From positions 124,001 to 188,000 of the forward strand of contig JAUJYZ010000412.1 in NCBI GenBank assembly GCA_033675265.1: DNA of 64,000 nucleotides. Direction: 5' to 3'. The notes below the pieces were generated by a model. That model was not told where the DNA came from and searched no databases. It saw nothing but the letters and a program-made list of their open reading frames with translations. Of this stretch, positions 28,465-38,372 are shown in pieces. Origin of the DNA: Actinostola sp. cb2023 (taxonomy: Eukaryota; Cnidaria; Anthozoa; Actiniaria; Actinostolidae). The position numbers and the translations under genes were made by a program. Each line of letters begins with the position of its first letter. Position 1 is the first letter of the stretch.

Positions 28465-29127
28465 GTGTACACTCGCCGAAAAGAGAGACTTCGGGATTCA
28501 AGCGATCGAAATCCTCAGCCTCAGAATAACTACCCAAGCTATCCTTCTACTGGTTGGTCATCAAGTCTTCGACGTATGCCAATTTTTACCAAGGCAGAAA
28601 TGAACATACATATAGCTCAGTCTGTTAAGAACTTAGGATCTTCTAATCAACACCACTGTATTCCCACAAGTTTACGTAAAGCTAAGACGTTTTTGGAAGA
28701 CAAGTACTTGAAGGAAATAGCTGCCACAAGTGATGCCCAATTATTTTATTTCAAGAGTTTATGTCATCATAGTTTTAGAAAGAATGATCCCCCACACAAG
28801 CTATATATCACTATTTGTATACTGACTGGAGCTGTGAGACATGCTACTTGTACTTGTGTAGCTGGAAAGACTGGATTTTGCAACCATGCTTTGGGACTCA
28901 TGATTAAGCTTTGCAAGTTTAGCTTGTATGACTGTAAGGATATCAGTGAACTGGACAAAGAAGAGGATATGGCACCCACAGTTGCATGTACTTCAACCTT
29001 GCAGCTGTGGCACAAGACTGGTAGGGGTAACAAGATAAGACCTCAGCCTGTTATGGAGGTGATTGTAAAGAAAACTATACTTGATACATTGACACAGTCA
29101 TCAAGAGCCTCGGCAAGAGCCTCGTGA
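28465..29127 (+). CDS. SWIM-type zinc-finger protein, N-terminal part
   Basis: A 220-codon ORF. The useful similarity begins at SSLRRMPIFTKAEMNIHIAQ and includes SLRKAKTFLEDKYLKEI, FYFKSLCHHSFRKNDPPHKL, and the SWIM zinc finger HATCTCVAGKTGFCNHALGL (CxC...CxH) at about residues 131-148, then LWHKTGRGNKIRPQPVMEV. In related animal genes this SWIM half is followed by a YqaJ-type exonuclease domain, which I do not find downstream. The ORF ends in SSRASARAS over a short duplication (AGAGCCTCG twice) and a TGA at 29125-29127 overlapping a possible splice donor GTGAGT. The ATG is uncertain. Probably transposon-associated and truncated by the following repeat. Confidence 0.65.
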   Translation: MYTRRKERLRDSSDRNPQPQNNYPSYPSTGWSSSLRRMPIFTKAEMNIHIAQSVKNLGSSNQHHCIPTSLRKAKTFLEDKYLKEIAATSDAQLFYFKSLCHHSFRKNDPPHKLYITICILTGAVRHATCTCVAGKTGFCNHALGLMIKLCKFSLYDCKDISELDKEEDMAPTVACTSTLQLWHKTGRGNKIRPQPVMEVIVKKTILDTLTQSSRASARAS

Positions 29128-29159
29128 GTCCACGACATTTTGATCATTCGATGACGTAA

Positions 29160-30022
29160 TATCGTGGTCTATAAGAGGACATACCATGGAAAAATGTTGG
29201 TTATTTGTTTTTTACCACAAAAACAAAATAAATCGCGCAAGTTATTCCTACGAACTTTTGCTCAAAAACATTGCAGTTATATGTATTTCATTGCAGAACG
29301 CGCAAACATGGTATATAATTTTCTCGCTTTTTCATTGGTTGGTGGAATTTGTAAACAAATATCTTGCCGTCCTGATGATTGGTTGGATTTTGACAAGCAA
29401 CCATTTCAATGCTACTTGCAAGCTTATCAAATCAGTTTTCAAATTTGGGGATCACCACCCAAAATCATTCCAAAATCAAAGTTTTAAAATCTGAAACTCT
29501 CAGAGAATTATTTTTCAGTGGGGATAGCTTCACCTTGTGCCTGGTCATTGTGTGAAATTTGAAAGATGCCTTTTTGACAGTGAACAAAGCTGAAAAATAC
29601 TCTAAAATCTGGAAAACGTAGTCAATGGAGAAAAGCACGAGGTCGCTTGAAAAATATGAAATAACGTTAGAAAACAGCACTTCAGCGGAGTATTCATGGT
29701 CTGTGGATTTTCTCAAGTCATGGATTTACCATCAGAGGGTCCAAAAGTCAACAAAGGAACTATTTTTGCCGTGAATAGCATCGAAACGATAGATCTAGTT
29801 TTTACTTGAATGAAATAACAAACTGTGGAGAATGTAGCTGCAACTGATGAAAGATTTGGCTTGCTATAAACTGTGGTTGTGGTTTACGATAGTCAGTTCA
29901 GTATGTACTCTTAGTCACTGTAAAATATGTAGCTGAAAACATGTTTTTCGTTTGACAAATTTTTTTTTTTGCATCAGACGATGTGAACCGTGGTATGTAC
30001 TCTGATAGACCACGGTTGATCG
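29160..30022. repeat. Candidate MITE with imperfect terminal inverted repeats
   Basis: CGTGGTCTATAAGAGGACAT at the left and ATGTACTCTGATAGACCACG at the right are about 85 percent reverse complementary. A related word GTATGTACTCTTAGTCAC lies at 29909. The interior (860 bp) encodes nothing convincing; two overlapping ORFs near 29164-29494 look like chance. No target duplication was recognised. Confidence 0.4.
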
Positions 30023-30077
30023 ACCAATGAGAGAGCGAGAAATTGACTAGTTGTGGTAAAATAAATATAGCACTAAT

Positions 30078-30314
30078 TGTAGTTCTTACCCACAAGCCCT
30101 TGCGGCAATGGTTATACGTAATATAATCAGTTGAGTTCCCACCACGAGGGACGAAGGTCGAAGGCCGATAGCGTAACAATTTTTGAACCTCGTTTCCTCG
30201 TTTCCTCGTTTCCTCGTTTCCTCGTTTCCTCGTTTCCTCTCATGTCAAACCAAAGATGATGAAATAAAACGTGAGTTCAAACTATTACGACTCCGGCTCG
30301 TTCTGAAATCTACA
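30078..30314 (+). repeat. 5' LTR of BEL/Pao element
   Basis: TGTAGTTCTTACC...GAAATCTACA, 237 bp. It contains six tandem TTTCCTCG units near 30190-30238 and AATAAA at 30263-30268. The first bases after it are TTAGTTCAAAAATTACG; a primer-binding site was not identified. Confidence 0.93.
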
Positions 30315-30436
30315 TTAGTTCAAAAATTACGCCAAGAACTCAACTCAACTCAACTCAACCTTGCTCTTGAGTCTCATCGAAAAGCAGAATGAACTCAGAC
30401 TCAAGTTCAAGCGTTCTAAGATCATCTCGCCCAACG

Positions 30437-30717
30437 ATGAAAAGAACCACAGTCGACGAAAGAAGAGAAATCATCCGCAGTCTCAGAATCAAGCGCTAAA
30501 GGAGTCACTACGAAGAGAATTCACAAACTGGAAAATCTCATGAACGATTACGACAACATCGACGAAGTAAGGAAGGGAGTTATCGCCCTGAAATCAGCAT
30601 TTATCGACTTCAAACAATCACACAACATGTATCATACCGAGCTCTCAGACGAATACGATCTCGAGGAATCTAACGAATATTATGCAAGCGAAGAAGCTAA
30701 AGTCTCTTCTACGCCAT
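30437..30717 (+). pseudogene. BEL/Pao gag N-terminal part, frameshifted
   Basis: An ATG at 30437 opens MKRTTVDERREI, then TAA at about 30497. The natural continuation (HKLENLMNDYDNIDEVRKGV) is one frame away from 30500 on. It runs to a TGA at 30717, where the frame shifts again into the ORF starting at 30716. Gag start assignment is inference from continuity, since no other ATG suits. Confidence 0.6.
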
Positions 30718-32044
30718 GAGAACGATTGAACGTTGGATAATATCAGCTAAAGACGTCTACGATAGCATATTGAACGAACACACCTCAAACGTAAGACCCG
30801 AAGATTCTGTCAGTAACATTGCTTCTGTTTCTTCAGCGAGGTCAAAGAGAAATTCTACCGCACGAACATCCTCCGCTGGTTCAAAGTACTCAAGATCTAG
30901 CTCATCTTTGAGCGCAAAGTTAAAGATTTGTGCGAAAAAGGCTTCATTACAAGCCGAGTCTGCGAGTTTACAACTCCGCCAAGAGATAGAAATAGAACAA
31001 TTGCGACTCGAAGAAGCCAAACTACGCTTAGAACAGCAGAAGGAAAAGTTAAAACTCGACACTGAAATCGCGAAAGCTGAAGCTCAAGTAAAGGTTTATT
31101 CAGATGCTGATAAACTTTCTCTTCATGAGAATATTTCACGTGTTGACGCTATCGAAATTCCTAACTTGTCAATTTCACCCCAGCAACCGACAGAAACTGT
31201 CAAAACTGGCGCCGCCACACCTTCTAGTCCTCCCGACAAAGAAATGCTCGATGAAGTAAACAAGGCTAAATTAACGTCTACACCGATGGAAAAACCCTCA
31301 GAAACCAAAGATTCAAGCGCAAAGCTTAATGCACTCGACCCAGAAGCTGAAGATTGGAAACCTGACGAAAATACGGTTTCGAAAGACGGTATTGATAATA
31401 GCTCAACATTAATCTATGCGTCTCCTTCACACAATGACGTCACTTCCTTTGATTATCTCGCAAACATGCAACGATTACAGCATCAACAGAACAATCATAT
31501 CCAAGAGTTGTTAAAACAACAGAGAGAACAAACAATGGCGCTAACCTTGCCCCAACCGGAAGTCCCTGTATTTTCTGGTGACGCAATTGACTATTGCAGC
31601 TTCGAAAGAGCCTTTGAAAACTTGATCGAAAAGAAAACGGACAGTAATAGTGCGAAACTCTATTACCTGATTCAGTATACGAGAGGAGATGTGCAAGAAT
31701 TAATGCGCAGTTGCCTAGTCATGAACACCGACGAAGGCTATGCCAGAGCTCGAGAACTTCTCAAAGCTAGATACGGACAGCCTTTCAAGATAGCCACCGC
31801 CTACATTGATAACGTGCTAAAGACCCCGCTCATCAAAGCAGAGGACGCACGAGCCCTTCAGCGCTACTCAGTCTTGTTAGCAAGTTGTGAGAACACTCTA
31901 ACCAAGATCGGTTACGCAAGCAAAATTGACAATCCAGATACTCTGCGAAAGATCATCGAAAAGCTACCTTTCTCTCTGCGAGACAGATGGCGAGCTACTG
32001 CAGACGACAGTAATGAGGTAAAGCGACGAGATGTAACAACATGA
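30716..32044 (+). CDS. BEL/Pao gag (DUF1759-like)
   Basis: A 442-codon frame. The N-terminal part is Ser-rich. A strongly charged coiled-coil segment (QAESASLQLRQEIEIEQLRL, residues ~78-130) is followed by a low-complexity linker. The conserved retroviral-type gag core of BEL/Pao elements comes last (LPQPEVPVFSGDAIDYCSFE; KLYYLIQYTRGDVQELMRSC; LLKARYGQPFKIA; residues ~285-430). It forms the particle shell in this family. The true protein starts upstream and runs on into the next frame; a one-base shift lies near 32035. Confidence 0.85.
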   Translation: MRTIERWIISAKDVYDSILNEHTSNVRPEDSVSNIASVSSARSKRNSTARTSSAGSKYSRSSSSLSAKLKICAKKASLQAESASLQLRQEIEIEQLRLEEAKLRLEQQKEKLKLDTEIAKAEAQVKVYSDADKLSLHENISRVDAIEIPNLSISPQQPTETVKTGAATPSSPPDKEMLDEVNKAKLTSTPMEKPSETKDSSAKLNALDPEAEDWKPDENTVSKDGIDNSSTLIYASPSHNDVTSFDYLANMQRLQHQQNNHIQELLKQQREQTMALTLPQPEVPVFSGDAIDYCSFERAFENLIEKKTDSNSAKLYYLIQYTRGDVQELMRSCLVMNTDEGYARARELLKARYGQPFKIATAYIDNVLKTPLIKAEDARALQRYSVLLASCENTLTKIGYASKIDNPDTLRKIIEKLPFSLRDRWRATADDSNEVKRRDVTT

Positions 32045-32057
32045 CGTAGTTGACTTT

Positions 32058-33179
32058 GTGACAAAGAAGGCAAGAGCCGTTAATCATCCCATCTTCGGGA
32101 GCATCATAAACGACACTCGCAGCGACAACAGCAAAGCAACGAAACCACAACACAAGTCCACAGCAATGTTTCCACGAGCGTCAACCTTCGCAACGCGAGA
32201 GGAACCTGAGCCTCACACTGTTCCTACACAACATGAAGACGAATCCAGCTCAGCTTATGTTGCGAAAGAAAGGAACAGTGGATGTTATCTCTGCAGCAAA
32301 GATCACCGTTTGACGCGCTGTGAACTTTTCAAGAACAAATCGTACGACGAAAGATGCAAATTTGTACGATGGAAAGGACTGTGCTATAACTGCCTCAACC
32401 CGGGACACAGATCTGACGCGTGTCCAAAAGAAAGCTTCTGCAGAGTTACAGGATGCAAATTCACTCGTAAACACTCAACGTTTCTACATCCACAGGAAAA
32501 GCCTGTCAGAACTGAAACTCAAACCAAACAAGAATCGACGCAGCTGAGTAAGCCGTCGGAAGAAGGCGAACGCCAACCATCTAAGAACGCCAACAACTCT
32601 ACTAATGGACTCTGTAGCTCTATTGGGGCCGGTAGGTCCATCACAGGATTAGCTATAGTCCCTGTCAAGGTAAAGGCTAAAGACAAAGACAAAGTCATAG
32701 AGACTTATGCATTTCTTGACCAAGGTTCAAACACCTCATTTTGTACTGAACGACTAGTACGAAGACTCGGAGCTATAACGAAACCTACTACTTTGTCGCT
32801 GACTACGATGGATCACGAAAACTTCACTTCAGAAAGCTCATTAGTTAGTCTTGAAGTCTATGACGTAAACGAAACAAACTTGATTGAACTGCCAATTGTA
32901 TACTCTAGACCGAAACTTCCGGTCTCCACGAAGGATATCCCACAACAGACAGATGTAGACAGATGGTCTCATCTCGCAGGAATCAAGCTGAACTCTATCG
33001 ACGCTCAAATCGATATTCTGATACGGAACGATGTCCCTAAAGCTCACGAACCACAGGAAGTCCGCCCAAGTTGCTCAGTTAGAACTCAGTTAGAACTCTA
33101 CTTGGATGGACCATTAATGGACCGCTTGGGAGAGCGGCAACTATCACTCACTCTGCAAACCGCGTGTACGCAGATGTGA
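32058..33179 (+). CDS. BEL/Pao zinc knuckles and aspartic protease
   Basis: The start is a frame continuation, not a real initiation site. Two zinc-knuckle-like motifs are [13 protein letters not shown] and [14 protein letters not shown] (residues ~75-125), followed by a [17 protein letters not shown]ys/His block. The protease begins at [10 protein letters not shown] with the active-site motif [10 protein letters not shown] (residues ~220-232; DxGS with Gln in place of the common Ser/Thr). The frame ends in a shifted tail after [10 protein letters not shown] near 33140; the continuing frame starts around 33164. Confidence 0.85.
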   Translation: MTKKARAVNHPIFGSIINDTRSDNSKATKPQHKSTAMFPRASTFATREEPEPHTVPTQHEDESSSAYVAKERNSGCYLCSKDHRLTRCELFKNKSYDERCKFVRWKGLCYNCLNPGHRSDACPKESFCRVTGCKFTRKHSTFLHPQEKPVRTETQTKQESTQLSKPSEEGERQPSKNANNSTNGLCSSIGAGRSITGLAIVPVKVKAKDKDKVIETYAFLDQGSNTSFCTERLVRRLGAITKPTTLSLTTMDHENFTSESSLVSLEVYDVNETNLIELPIVYSRPKLPVSTKDIPQQTDVDRWSHLAGIKLNSIDAQIDILIRNDVPKAHEPQEVRPSCSVRTQLELYLDGPLMDRLGERQLSLTLQTACTQM

Positions 33180-34009
33180 GTCTCGACGAACAATTTGAAA
33201 TATATTGTAAGATGGAATTCAACGATACAAGTTCAGACGTCGGGAAAACAATGTCACAAGAAGATAAGAGAGCCATAGACATTATGGAAAAGTCAGCGCG
33301 ACTCAGCGATGGTCATTACGAGGTAGCAATGCCTTGGAGGAGCTTCCCTCCTGATCTTCCCAACAACAGAATATTAGCAGAACAACGACTAGTTTTGCTA
33401 AAGAAAAGACTAAGGAACGATTCAAGTCTCCACGGAAAGTACAAGACTTTCATGCAAGATCTATTGAACAAGGGCTACGCCCGGAAGGTCCCGAAGGATC
33501 AACTATGTGCAAACGGAGAGCCTGGGTGGTACTTACCCCATCACCCGGTGGTAAACCCACACAAAGAGAAAGTCCGGGTAGTCTTTGATTGTTCAGCCAA
33601 ATCGAATGGTACTTCCTTGAACCAACAGTTGATGCAAGGCCCTGATCTCACAAATTCATTGACGGGTGTCCTGACCAGATTTAGAAAGGAAAGTGTGGCC
33701 ATGATGTCGGACATCGAGTCAATATTCTATCAAGTGCATGTCCGACCTGATGACAGCAAGTTTCTACGTTACTTGTGGTGGCCGGACGGAGACCTAAATC
33801 GTGATCCTGAAGAATTTCAGATGCTAGTGCACCTCTTCGGTGGGATTTCCTCACCGAGTTGTGCGAGCTACGCTCTACAAAGGACAGCTGATGACAACGC
33901 AACGAAATACGACAAAGAAACAATATACACGATACGAAACAATTTCTACGTGGATGACTGCCTAAAGTCTGTAGAAAACCGAAGACAAAGCGCTTCAACT
34001 CGTCGATGA
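33164..34009 (+). CDS. BEL/Pao reverse transcriptase, first part
   Basis: A 281-codon segment beginning with the connector ([13 protein letters not shown]), then [42 protein letters not shown], the palm Asp in [32 protein letters not shown] and the catalytic NNFYVDDCL (near 33945-33965). A frame change at about 33980-34000 separates it from the RNase H/integrase frame. All RT catalytic Asp residues are present. Confidence 0.88.
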   Translation: MYADVSLDEQFEIYCKMEFNDTSSDVGKTMSQEDKRAIDIMEKSARLSDGHYEVAMPWRSFPPDLPNNRILAEQRLVLLKKRLRNDSSLHGKYKTFMQDLLNKGYARKVPKDQLCANGEPGWYLPHHPVVNPHKEKVRVVFDCSAKSNGTSLNQQLMQGPDLTNSLTGVLTRFRKESVAMMSDIESIFYQVHVRPDDSKFLRYLWWPDGDLNRDPEEFQMLVHLFGGISSPSCASYALQRTADDNATKYDKETIYTIRNNFYVDDCLKSVENRRQSASTRR

Positions 34010-34022
34010 ACTCAGAGAACTC

Positions 34023-36404
34023 TTGAAGAAAGGAGGATTCAACCTCACGAAATGGGTATCTAACTCACGCAAAGTCATCAAGGCCATCCCGGAAACACAG
34101 AGAGCATGTTCAGTAACGGACCTGGACCTCGACCACTTACCTATCGAAAGAGCTCTAGGCCTCCAATGGGACGTCGAAAGAGATGTCTTCAAATTCAAAA
34201 CGACAATAACGAGTAAGCCTGCTACAAGAAGAGGTATTCTCAGCATGACGAGCTCCATCTACGACCCACTTGGATTCATCTCTCCTTACGTTCTTCCAGC
34301 GAAGTTCATCTTACAAGACTTGTGTAGACAAGGATTCGGTTGGGATGACCCAGTGCCTGAAAGGGAACAAGAACGCTGGAACCAGTGGCTGGAGGAACTA
34401 CCCAAACTGAAGGAGCTTGAAGTCAACCGCTGCCTGAAACCCAAGTCGTTTGGAGAAGTTGTGTCAGCTGAACTTCACAACTTCTCGGATGCATCGCAAC
34501 TCGGATACGGTGCCGTATCATACCTCAGACTCGTCAACGGCGAAGGCATCGTACACTGTGCATTCATAATGGGCAAATCGCGATTAACACCGATAAAACA
34601 AGTCACGATCCCACGATTAGAGTTGGCTGCCGCAGTTGTTGCCACGAGACTGAGCTCGATGATAATACAAGAAATTGACATGACTATACATAACGTATTC
34701 TTTTGGACAGACAGTACGTGTGTATTGGGCTACATCCTAAATCAAGATAAACGATTCAAAACCTTCGTTGCGAACAGACTATCTACGATACACGAAGTAT
34801 CACGACCAGAACAATGGAGATATGTAAATACCACACTTAACCCAGCCGACGACGCGTCGAGAGGTTTTTCGGTCTCCTCGATGCTCGAAAACACAAGATG
34901 GATCGAGGGTCCTGCGTGGCTACGTGAAACAAGTGATAAGTGGCCAGAGCAACCCAACGTCAAATTAGAAGTCCAAAGCGACGACCTCGAGCTAAAAGGC
35001 GAAGCCAAGTCGTTCAACGTTTCAGCGAAAGACCACGATGATGTCATCAACCGCGTTCTTCACCACTACTCATCGTGGTATCGTCTAAAGAGATGTATCG
35101 CATTCATACTGCGTTACCGTTTAAAACTCCTAACACGGTGTCAAGACAAAACTAAGCCGTTAGTTTCACAAGGAAACCTAGAACCTCTGTGCGTAGAAGA
35201 GATGAATTCCGCAGAGGCAGAAATACTGAAGTATATACAAAGACAAAGTTTCCATGATGAACTATCAAACTTGAGAGAAAGCAACTTACAGATACATGAC
35301 AAACAAGCTTCGAAATCCGTAAGAAGAACGAGTTCTGTTTATAAGCTTAATCCCACGTTGACAGATGGTCTGCTACGCGTTGGTGGACGTCTGACACGCG
35401 CACCAATACAAGATGCAGCAAGACACCCTATATTATTACCGAAGAATCACCACGTTGTTGATCTTATTGTTAAGCATTATCATGAACTGTCTGGACATTC
35501 TGGCATAGAGCACGTACTTTCACTGATCAGAGAGAAATTCTGGCCTGTTAAGGGCAGAGCAACAGTGAAGAAAGTATTGAACATATGCTTCGATTGTAGA
35601 CGACGACAAGCACCCTTAGGAGATCAGAAGATGGCAGATTTGCCTGTTGACAGAGTGACGCCGGACAGACCCCCTTTCACTTCTGTAGGTGTGGACTGCT
35701 TCGGACCCTTCCTAGTCAAAAGAGGAAGAACCGAAGTCAAACGATACGGAATTGTATTCACCTGCTTAGCGATCAGAGCGATACATATCGAGGTGCTTCA
35801 CAGCATGGACACAACTTCATTTGTAAATTCATTCCGACGCTTCATAGCTCGAAGAGGAATGCCTGAATTGGTAAGATCGGATAATGGCACCAATTTCGTT
35901 GCAGGAAACAAAGCACTACGCGAAGCCATAAACGAGTGGAACGAACGACAAGTCCATGAATTCATGATTCAACGAAATATTAGATGGATTTTCAACCCAC
36001 CCACAGCGTCCCACCATGGAGGAACATGGGAACGTTGCATCCGAACGATCCGAAAGATTCTAAATGCCTTGATAAAAGAACAGAAACTCGATGACGAAAG
36101 CTTGTCAACGCTCATGTGCGAAATCGAAGCGATCGTAAATAGTAGACCAGTAACCAAGGCTTCTGACGATCCTCAAGACCTACAACCCCTGACACCGAAC
36201 CACCTCCTTCTTTTACGTTCAGGATCTCAACTCCCACCTGGAGAGTTCACGAGCGACGATATGTATTCACGTAGACGATGGCGGCAAGTACAACACTTGG
36301 CCAACACACCTTCTGGAGGAGATGGGTTCGAGAATATCTTCCTCAACTACAAGTACGACAAAAATGGGTCAACAAGTCAAGAAACTTCTCAGTTAACGAT
36401 ATAG
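34023..36404 (+). CDS. BEL/Pao RT end, RNase H and integrase
   Basis: A 793-codon frame. The RT thumb/connection includes MTSSIYDPLGFISPYVLPAK. RNase H shows NFSDASQLGYGAVSYL, IPRLELAAAV, FFWTDSTCVLGYI and NPADDASRG (residues ~145-285). Integrase has the HHCC zinc finger (HHVVDLIVKHYHELSGHSGI ... CFDCRRRQ, ~475-525) and catalytic core Asp in SVGVDCFGPF, Asp in VRSDNGTNF and Glu in HHGGTWERC (~560-665). It ends with NHLLLLRSG and a shift near 36290, after which the last domain lies in another frame. Confidence 0.92.
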   Translation: MKKGGFNLTKWVSNSRKVIKAIPETQRACSVTDLDLDHLPIERALGLQWDVERDVFKFKTTITSKPATRRGILSMTSSIYDPLGFISPYVLPAKFILQDLCRQGFGWDDPVPEREQERWNQWLEELPKLKELEVNRCLKPKSFGEVVSAELHNFSDASQLGYGAVSYLRLVNGEGIVHCAFIMGKSRLTPIKQVTIPRLELAAAVVATRLSSMIIQEIDMTIHNVFFWTDSTCVLGYILNQDKRFKTFVANRLSTIHEVSRPEQWRYVNTTLNPADDASRGFSVSSMLENTRWIEGPAWLRETSDKWPEQPNVKLEVQSDDLELKGEAKSFNVSAKDHDDVINRVLHHYSSWYRLKRCIAFILRYRLKLLTRCQDKTKPLVSQGNLEPLCVEEMNSAEAEILKYIQRQSFHDELSNLRESNLQIHDKQASKSVRRTSSVYKLNPTLTDGLLRVGGRLTRAPIQDAARHPILLPKNHHVVDLIVKHYHELSGHSGIEHVLSLIREKFWPVKGRATVKKVLNICFDCRRRQAPLGDQKMADLPVDRVTPDRPPFTSVGVDCFGPFLVKRGRTEVKRYGIVFTCLAIRAIHIEVLHSMDTTSFVNSFRRFIARRGMPELVRSDNGTNFVAGNKALREAINEWNERQVHEFMIQRNIRWIFNPPTASHHGGTWERCIRTIRKILNALIKEQKLDDESLSTLMCEIEAIVNSRPVTKASDDPQDLQPLTPNHLLLLRSGSQLPPGEFTSDDMYSRRRWRQVQHLANTPSGGDGFENIFLNYKYDKNGSTSQETSQLTI

Positions 36405-36577
36405 TACTTTTGGTCGACGACAGATATCCAAGATCTACGTGGCCTTTAGGACGAATCACTGAGGTTCACGTCAATGCGCAAGATGGATGTGTGCGAAGTG
36501 CAACGGTAAAGACTGGCTCAACTGTTCTAGTCCGCCCAATTACCAAGATGGTATTGTTGGAATCCGTACAAAGTTGA
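36278..36577 (+). CDS. BEL/Pao C-terminal domain after integrase
   Basis: Continuation of the polyprotein after a one-base shift at about 36290: FWRRWVREYLPQLQVRQKW, NDIVLLVDDRYPRSTWPLGR, VRSATVKTGSTVLVRPITKM, stop at 36575-36577. This beta-rich tail is normal in BEL/Pao polyproteins (DUF5641-like). The ATG at 36278 is not a real start. Confidence 0.85.
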   Translation: MAASTTLGQHTFWRRWVREYLPQLQVRQKWVNKSRNFSVNDIVLLVDDRYPRSTWPLGRITEVHVNAQDGCVRSATVKTGSTVLVRPITKMVLLESVQS

Positions 36578-36645
36578 AACTCTTGAAGAAACTCAAGAAC
36601 ATTGTTGTGATTATGAACTCTTAATGTTGTAAATGTTTCCGCATT

Positions 36646-36657
36646 TAGGGGCCGGAA
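36646..36657 (+). promoter_or_regulatory. Probable polypurine tract of BEL/Pao
   Basis: TTTAGGGGCCGGAA lies immediately before the 3' LTR TGTAG, where the plus-strand primer is expected. It is purine-rich but interrupted by CC. Confidence 0.55.
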
Positions 36658-36910
36658 TGTAGTTCTTACCCACAAGCCCTTGCGGCAATGGTTATACGTA
36701 ATATAATCAGTTGAGTTCCCACCACGAGGGACGAAGGTCGAAGGCCGATAGCGTAACAATTTTTGAACCTCGTTTACTCGTTTCCTCGTTTCCTCGTTTC
36801 CTCGTTTCCTCGTTTCCTCGTTTCCTCGTTTCCTCTCATGTCAAACCAAAGATGATGAAATAAAACGTGAGTTCAAACTATTACGACTCCGGCTCGTTCT
36901 GAAATCTACA
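36658..36910 (+). repeat. 3' LTR of BEL/Pao element
   Basis: 253 bp, identical to the 5' LTR except for two more TTTCCTCG units and a T-to-A change in the first unit. CTAAT at 36911-36915 is the target duplication. Confidence 0.93.
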
Positions 36911-36915
36911 CTAAT

Positions 36916-37383
36916 GAAACAATGGAAATAACACTATTTAGTACTATTAAAAGTTCAATAGTACCGACTACATGTATTTCATGCTTTTCTAAATTGCATT
37001 CTAACTTAAAAAATAATTTATGTTTTTAAAATTCCCAATGAATAATAAAATGTAATCACATACAAAACTGTATATGTTGTTAGTTCATTTTTTTCCACTG
37101 GTTTAATTTTGTCTGAGGGTTGTTTCAATGTTAGGTTCAGGGTTTTATGGTAAGCTATTTGAGTCAGGTTCAAATGAGTCAACTGAAAGAAAATACATTG
37201 TGAAAGTAAAACAATGTCCTAAAAACTTTTAAACCAGTGGAATCTACAAACATAATTCTGAAATGAGAGGGTCTTGCATATTGCATAAAAATGCACAGAC
37301 AGTCCATATTTGGTTGACCACACCACACCAAACAAAGTAATGGGAATAATACCATGATCACCTCGGTTTTCATTGTTCCACGA
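36916..37383. other. No gene recognised
   Basis: AT-rich DNA. Minus-strand ORFs near 37179-37431 are short and without recognisable motifs. 37080-37230 (GTTAGTTCATTTTTTTCCAC...) shares wording with the reverse strand of 47370-47470, hinting at an old repeat. Confidence 0.35.
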
Positions 37384-37640
37384 GGGACATTTAACATCGA
37401 ACATCCCTCGCGAAAGCTCTAAATCAAGCATCGCTCATGCATAGTGATGAGGGAAATTTAGACTAAATCTCCCTCATGAATACAATCATGAGGGAAATTT
37501 AGACTAAATGTCCCTCATGAATACAATCATGAGGGAAATTTAGACTAAATGTCCCTCATGATTATATTCATGAGGGACATTTAGACTAAATATCCCTCAT
37601 TACTATGCATGAGGATGCAAGTCAGTCCCTCATATACACC
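37384..37640. repeat. Minisatellite of palindromic units
   Basis: About four units of roughly 45 bp. Each contains GAGGGAAATTTAGACTAAAT followed by GTCCCTC, and units are separated by ATGA(A/T)TACAATC-like spacers. Each unit is itself an inverted repeat and the whole block is roughly symmetrical around 37520. Confidence 0.8.
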
Positions 37641-38204
37641 GGGTGTACACACAATCATTGGGACCCAAGAGCAAACCGAATAGTACTTAATCGCTCCTCT
37701 ACTTATGATGACTCGAGCATTCAAGACGTGTGGGATGTGTGAAGCTCAAAATACAGTGGTATTTTGATATCCACAACATCGTTAACGCATGCGCAATAGA
37801 AGGAAATGCACAAAAGTCGAATTCAAAGGATATTTTATTATAGCTATTTCTGTTATTTGTTCACACAATGAAATATTATATTAGTTGGCACTTTCCTCTT
37901 TTTCTGTATGTGCTTTTTAGTGTCTTGAGGAACCGTATTCTCCCTTACTTGCTCCACTTCGTCATCTCTCACAAAAGTAAACCGACCTTCCGCCATTTCT
38001 GATCTGTTTACCTTCAGGTACTCCTTACTATAACTAATTTATACTCTTTTATTGTGTAAATGAAACAAAGATGTGCAACATGCATGAAGCATTCCCCAGA
38101 GTACAGTCTAATCAAGAAGTCTTTCACAAAACATTATAATATATTCTCCTTTGCGCCGGTTAACTCAAGCCTGTATTTTTGTCCATTTCCTCGGTGATCA
38201 TGGT
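37641..38204. other. No gene recognised
   Basis: Mixed AT-rich sequence with no convincing ORF, hairpin or repeat boundary. It sits between two blocks that share the GTCCCTC word. Confidence 0.3.
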
Positions 38205-38372
38205 ATTACAAACTAATACCATGGCTTCTTCGGGATATTAGTGATTAAATGTCCCTCAGCCTCGGGAAGTTTAGTAAAAGTCCCTCGCCCGGAGGCTCGG
38301 GACTTCCACTAAACTTCCCTCGGCTTCGGGGACATTTAATCACTAATATCCCTCAGTGCCATGGTATTACTT
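38205..38372. repeat. Hairpin repeat (MITE-like)
   Basis: GATATTAGTGATTAAATGTCC...GGGAAGTTTAGT and its reverse complement lie on either side of 38288, with GGTATTA/TAATACC at the outer ends. It cuts the C-terminus of the minus-strand transposase. The GTCCCTC word is shared with the minisatellite at 37384-37640. Confidence 0.75.

Larger units (their letters stand above)
30078..36910 (+). mobile_element. BEL/Pao LTR retrotransposon, full length
   Basis: Two LTRs (237 and 253 bp, both TG...CA), flanked by the 5-bp target duplication CTAAT (30073-30077 and 36911-36915). Domain order gag (DUF1759-like), zinc knuckles, protease, RT, RNase H, integrase, C-terminal domain is that of BEL/Pao elements. 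The LTRs differ by two 8-bp repeat units and one substitution, so insertion was recent, but the coding region has about six frameshifts. Confidence 0.95.

Noticed and set aside
29164..29494. Two overlapping ~105-codon plus ORFs
   Set aside because: Overlap in different frames, no motif, and lie inside a candidate MITE.
37384..37640. CRISPR-like array of repeats with spacers
   Set aside because: Units contain inverted repeats but spacers are themselves repeated and there are no cas genes; the window is clearly eukaryotic.
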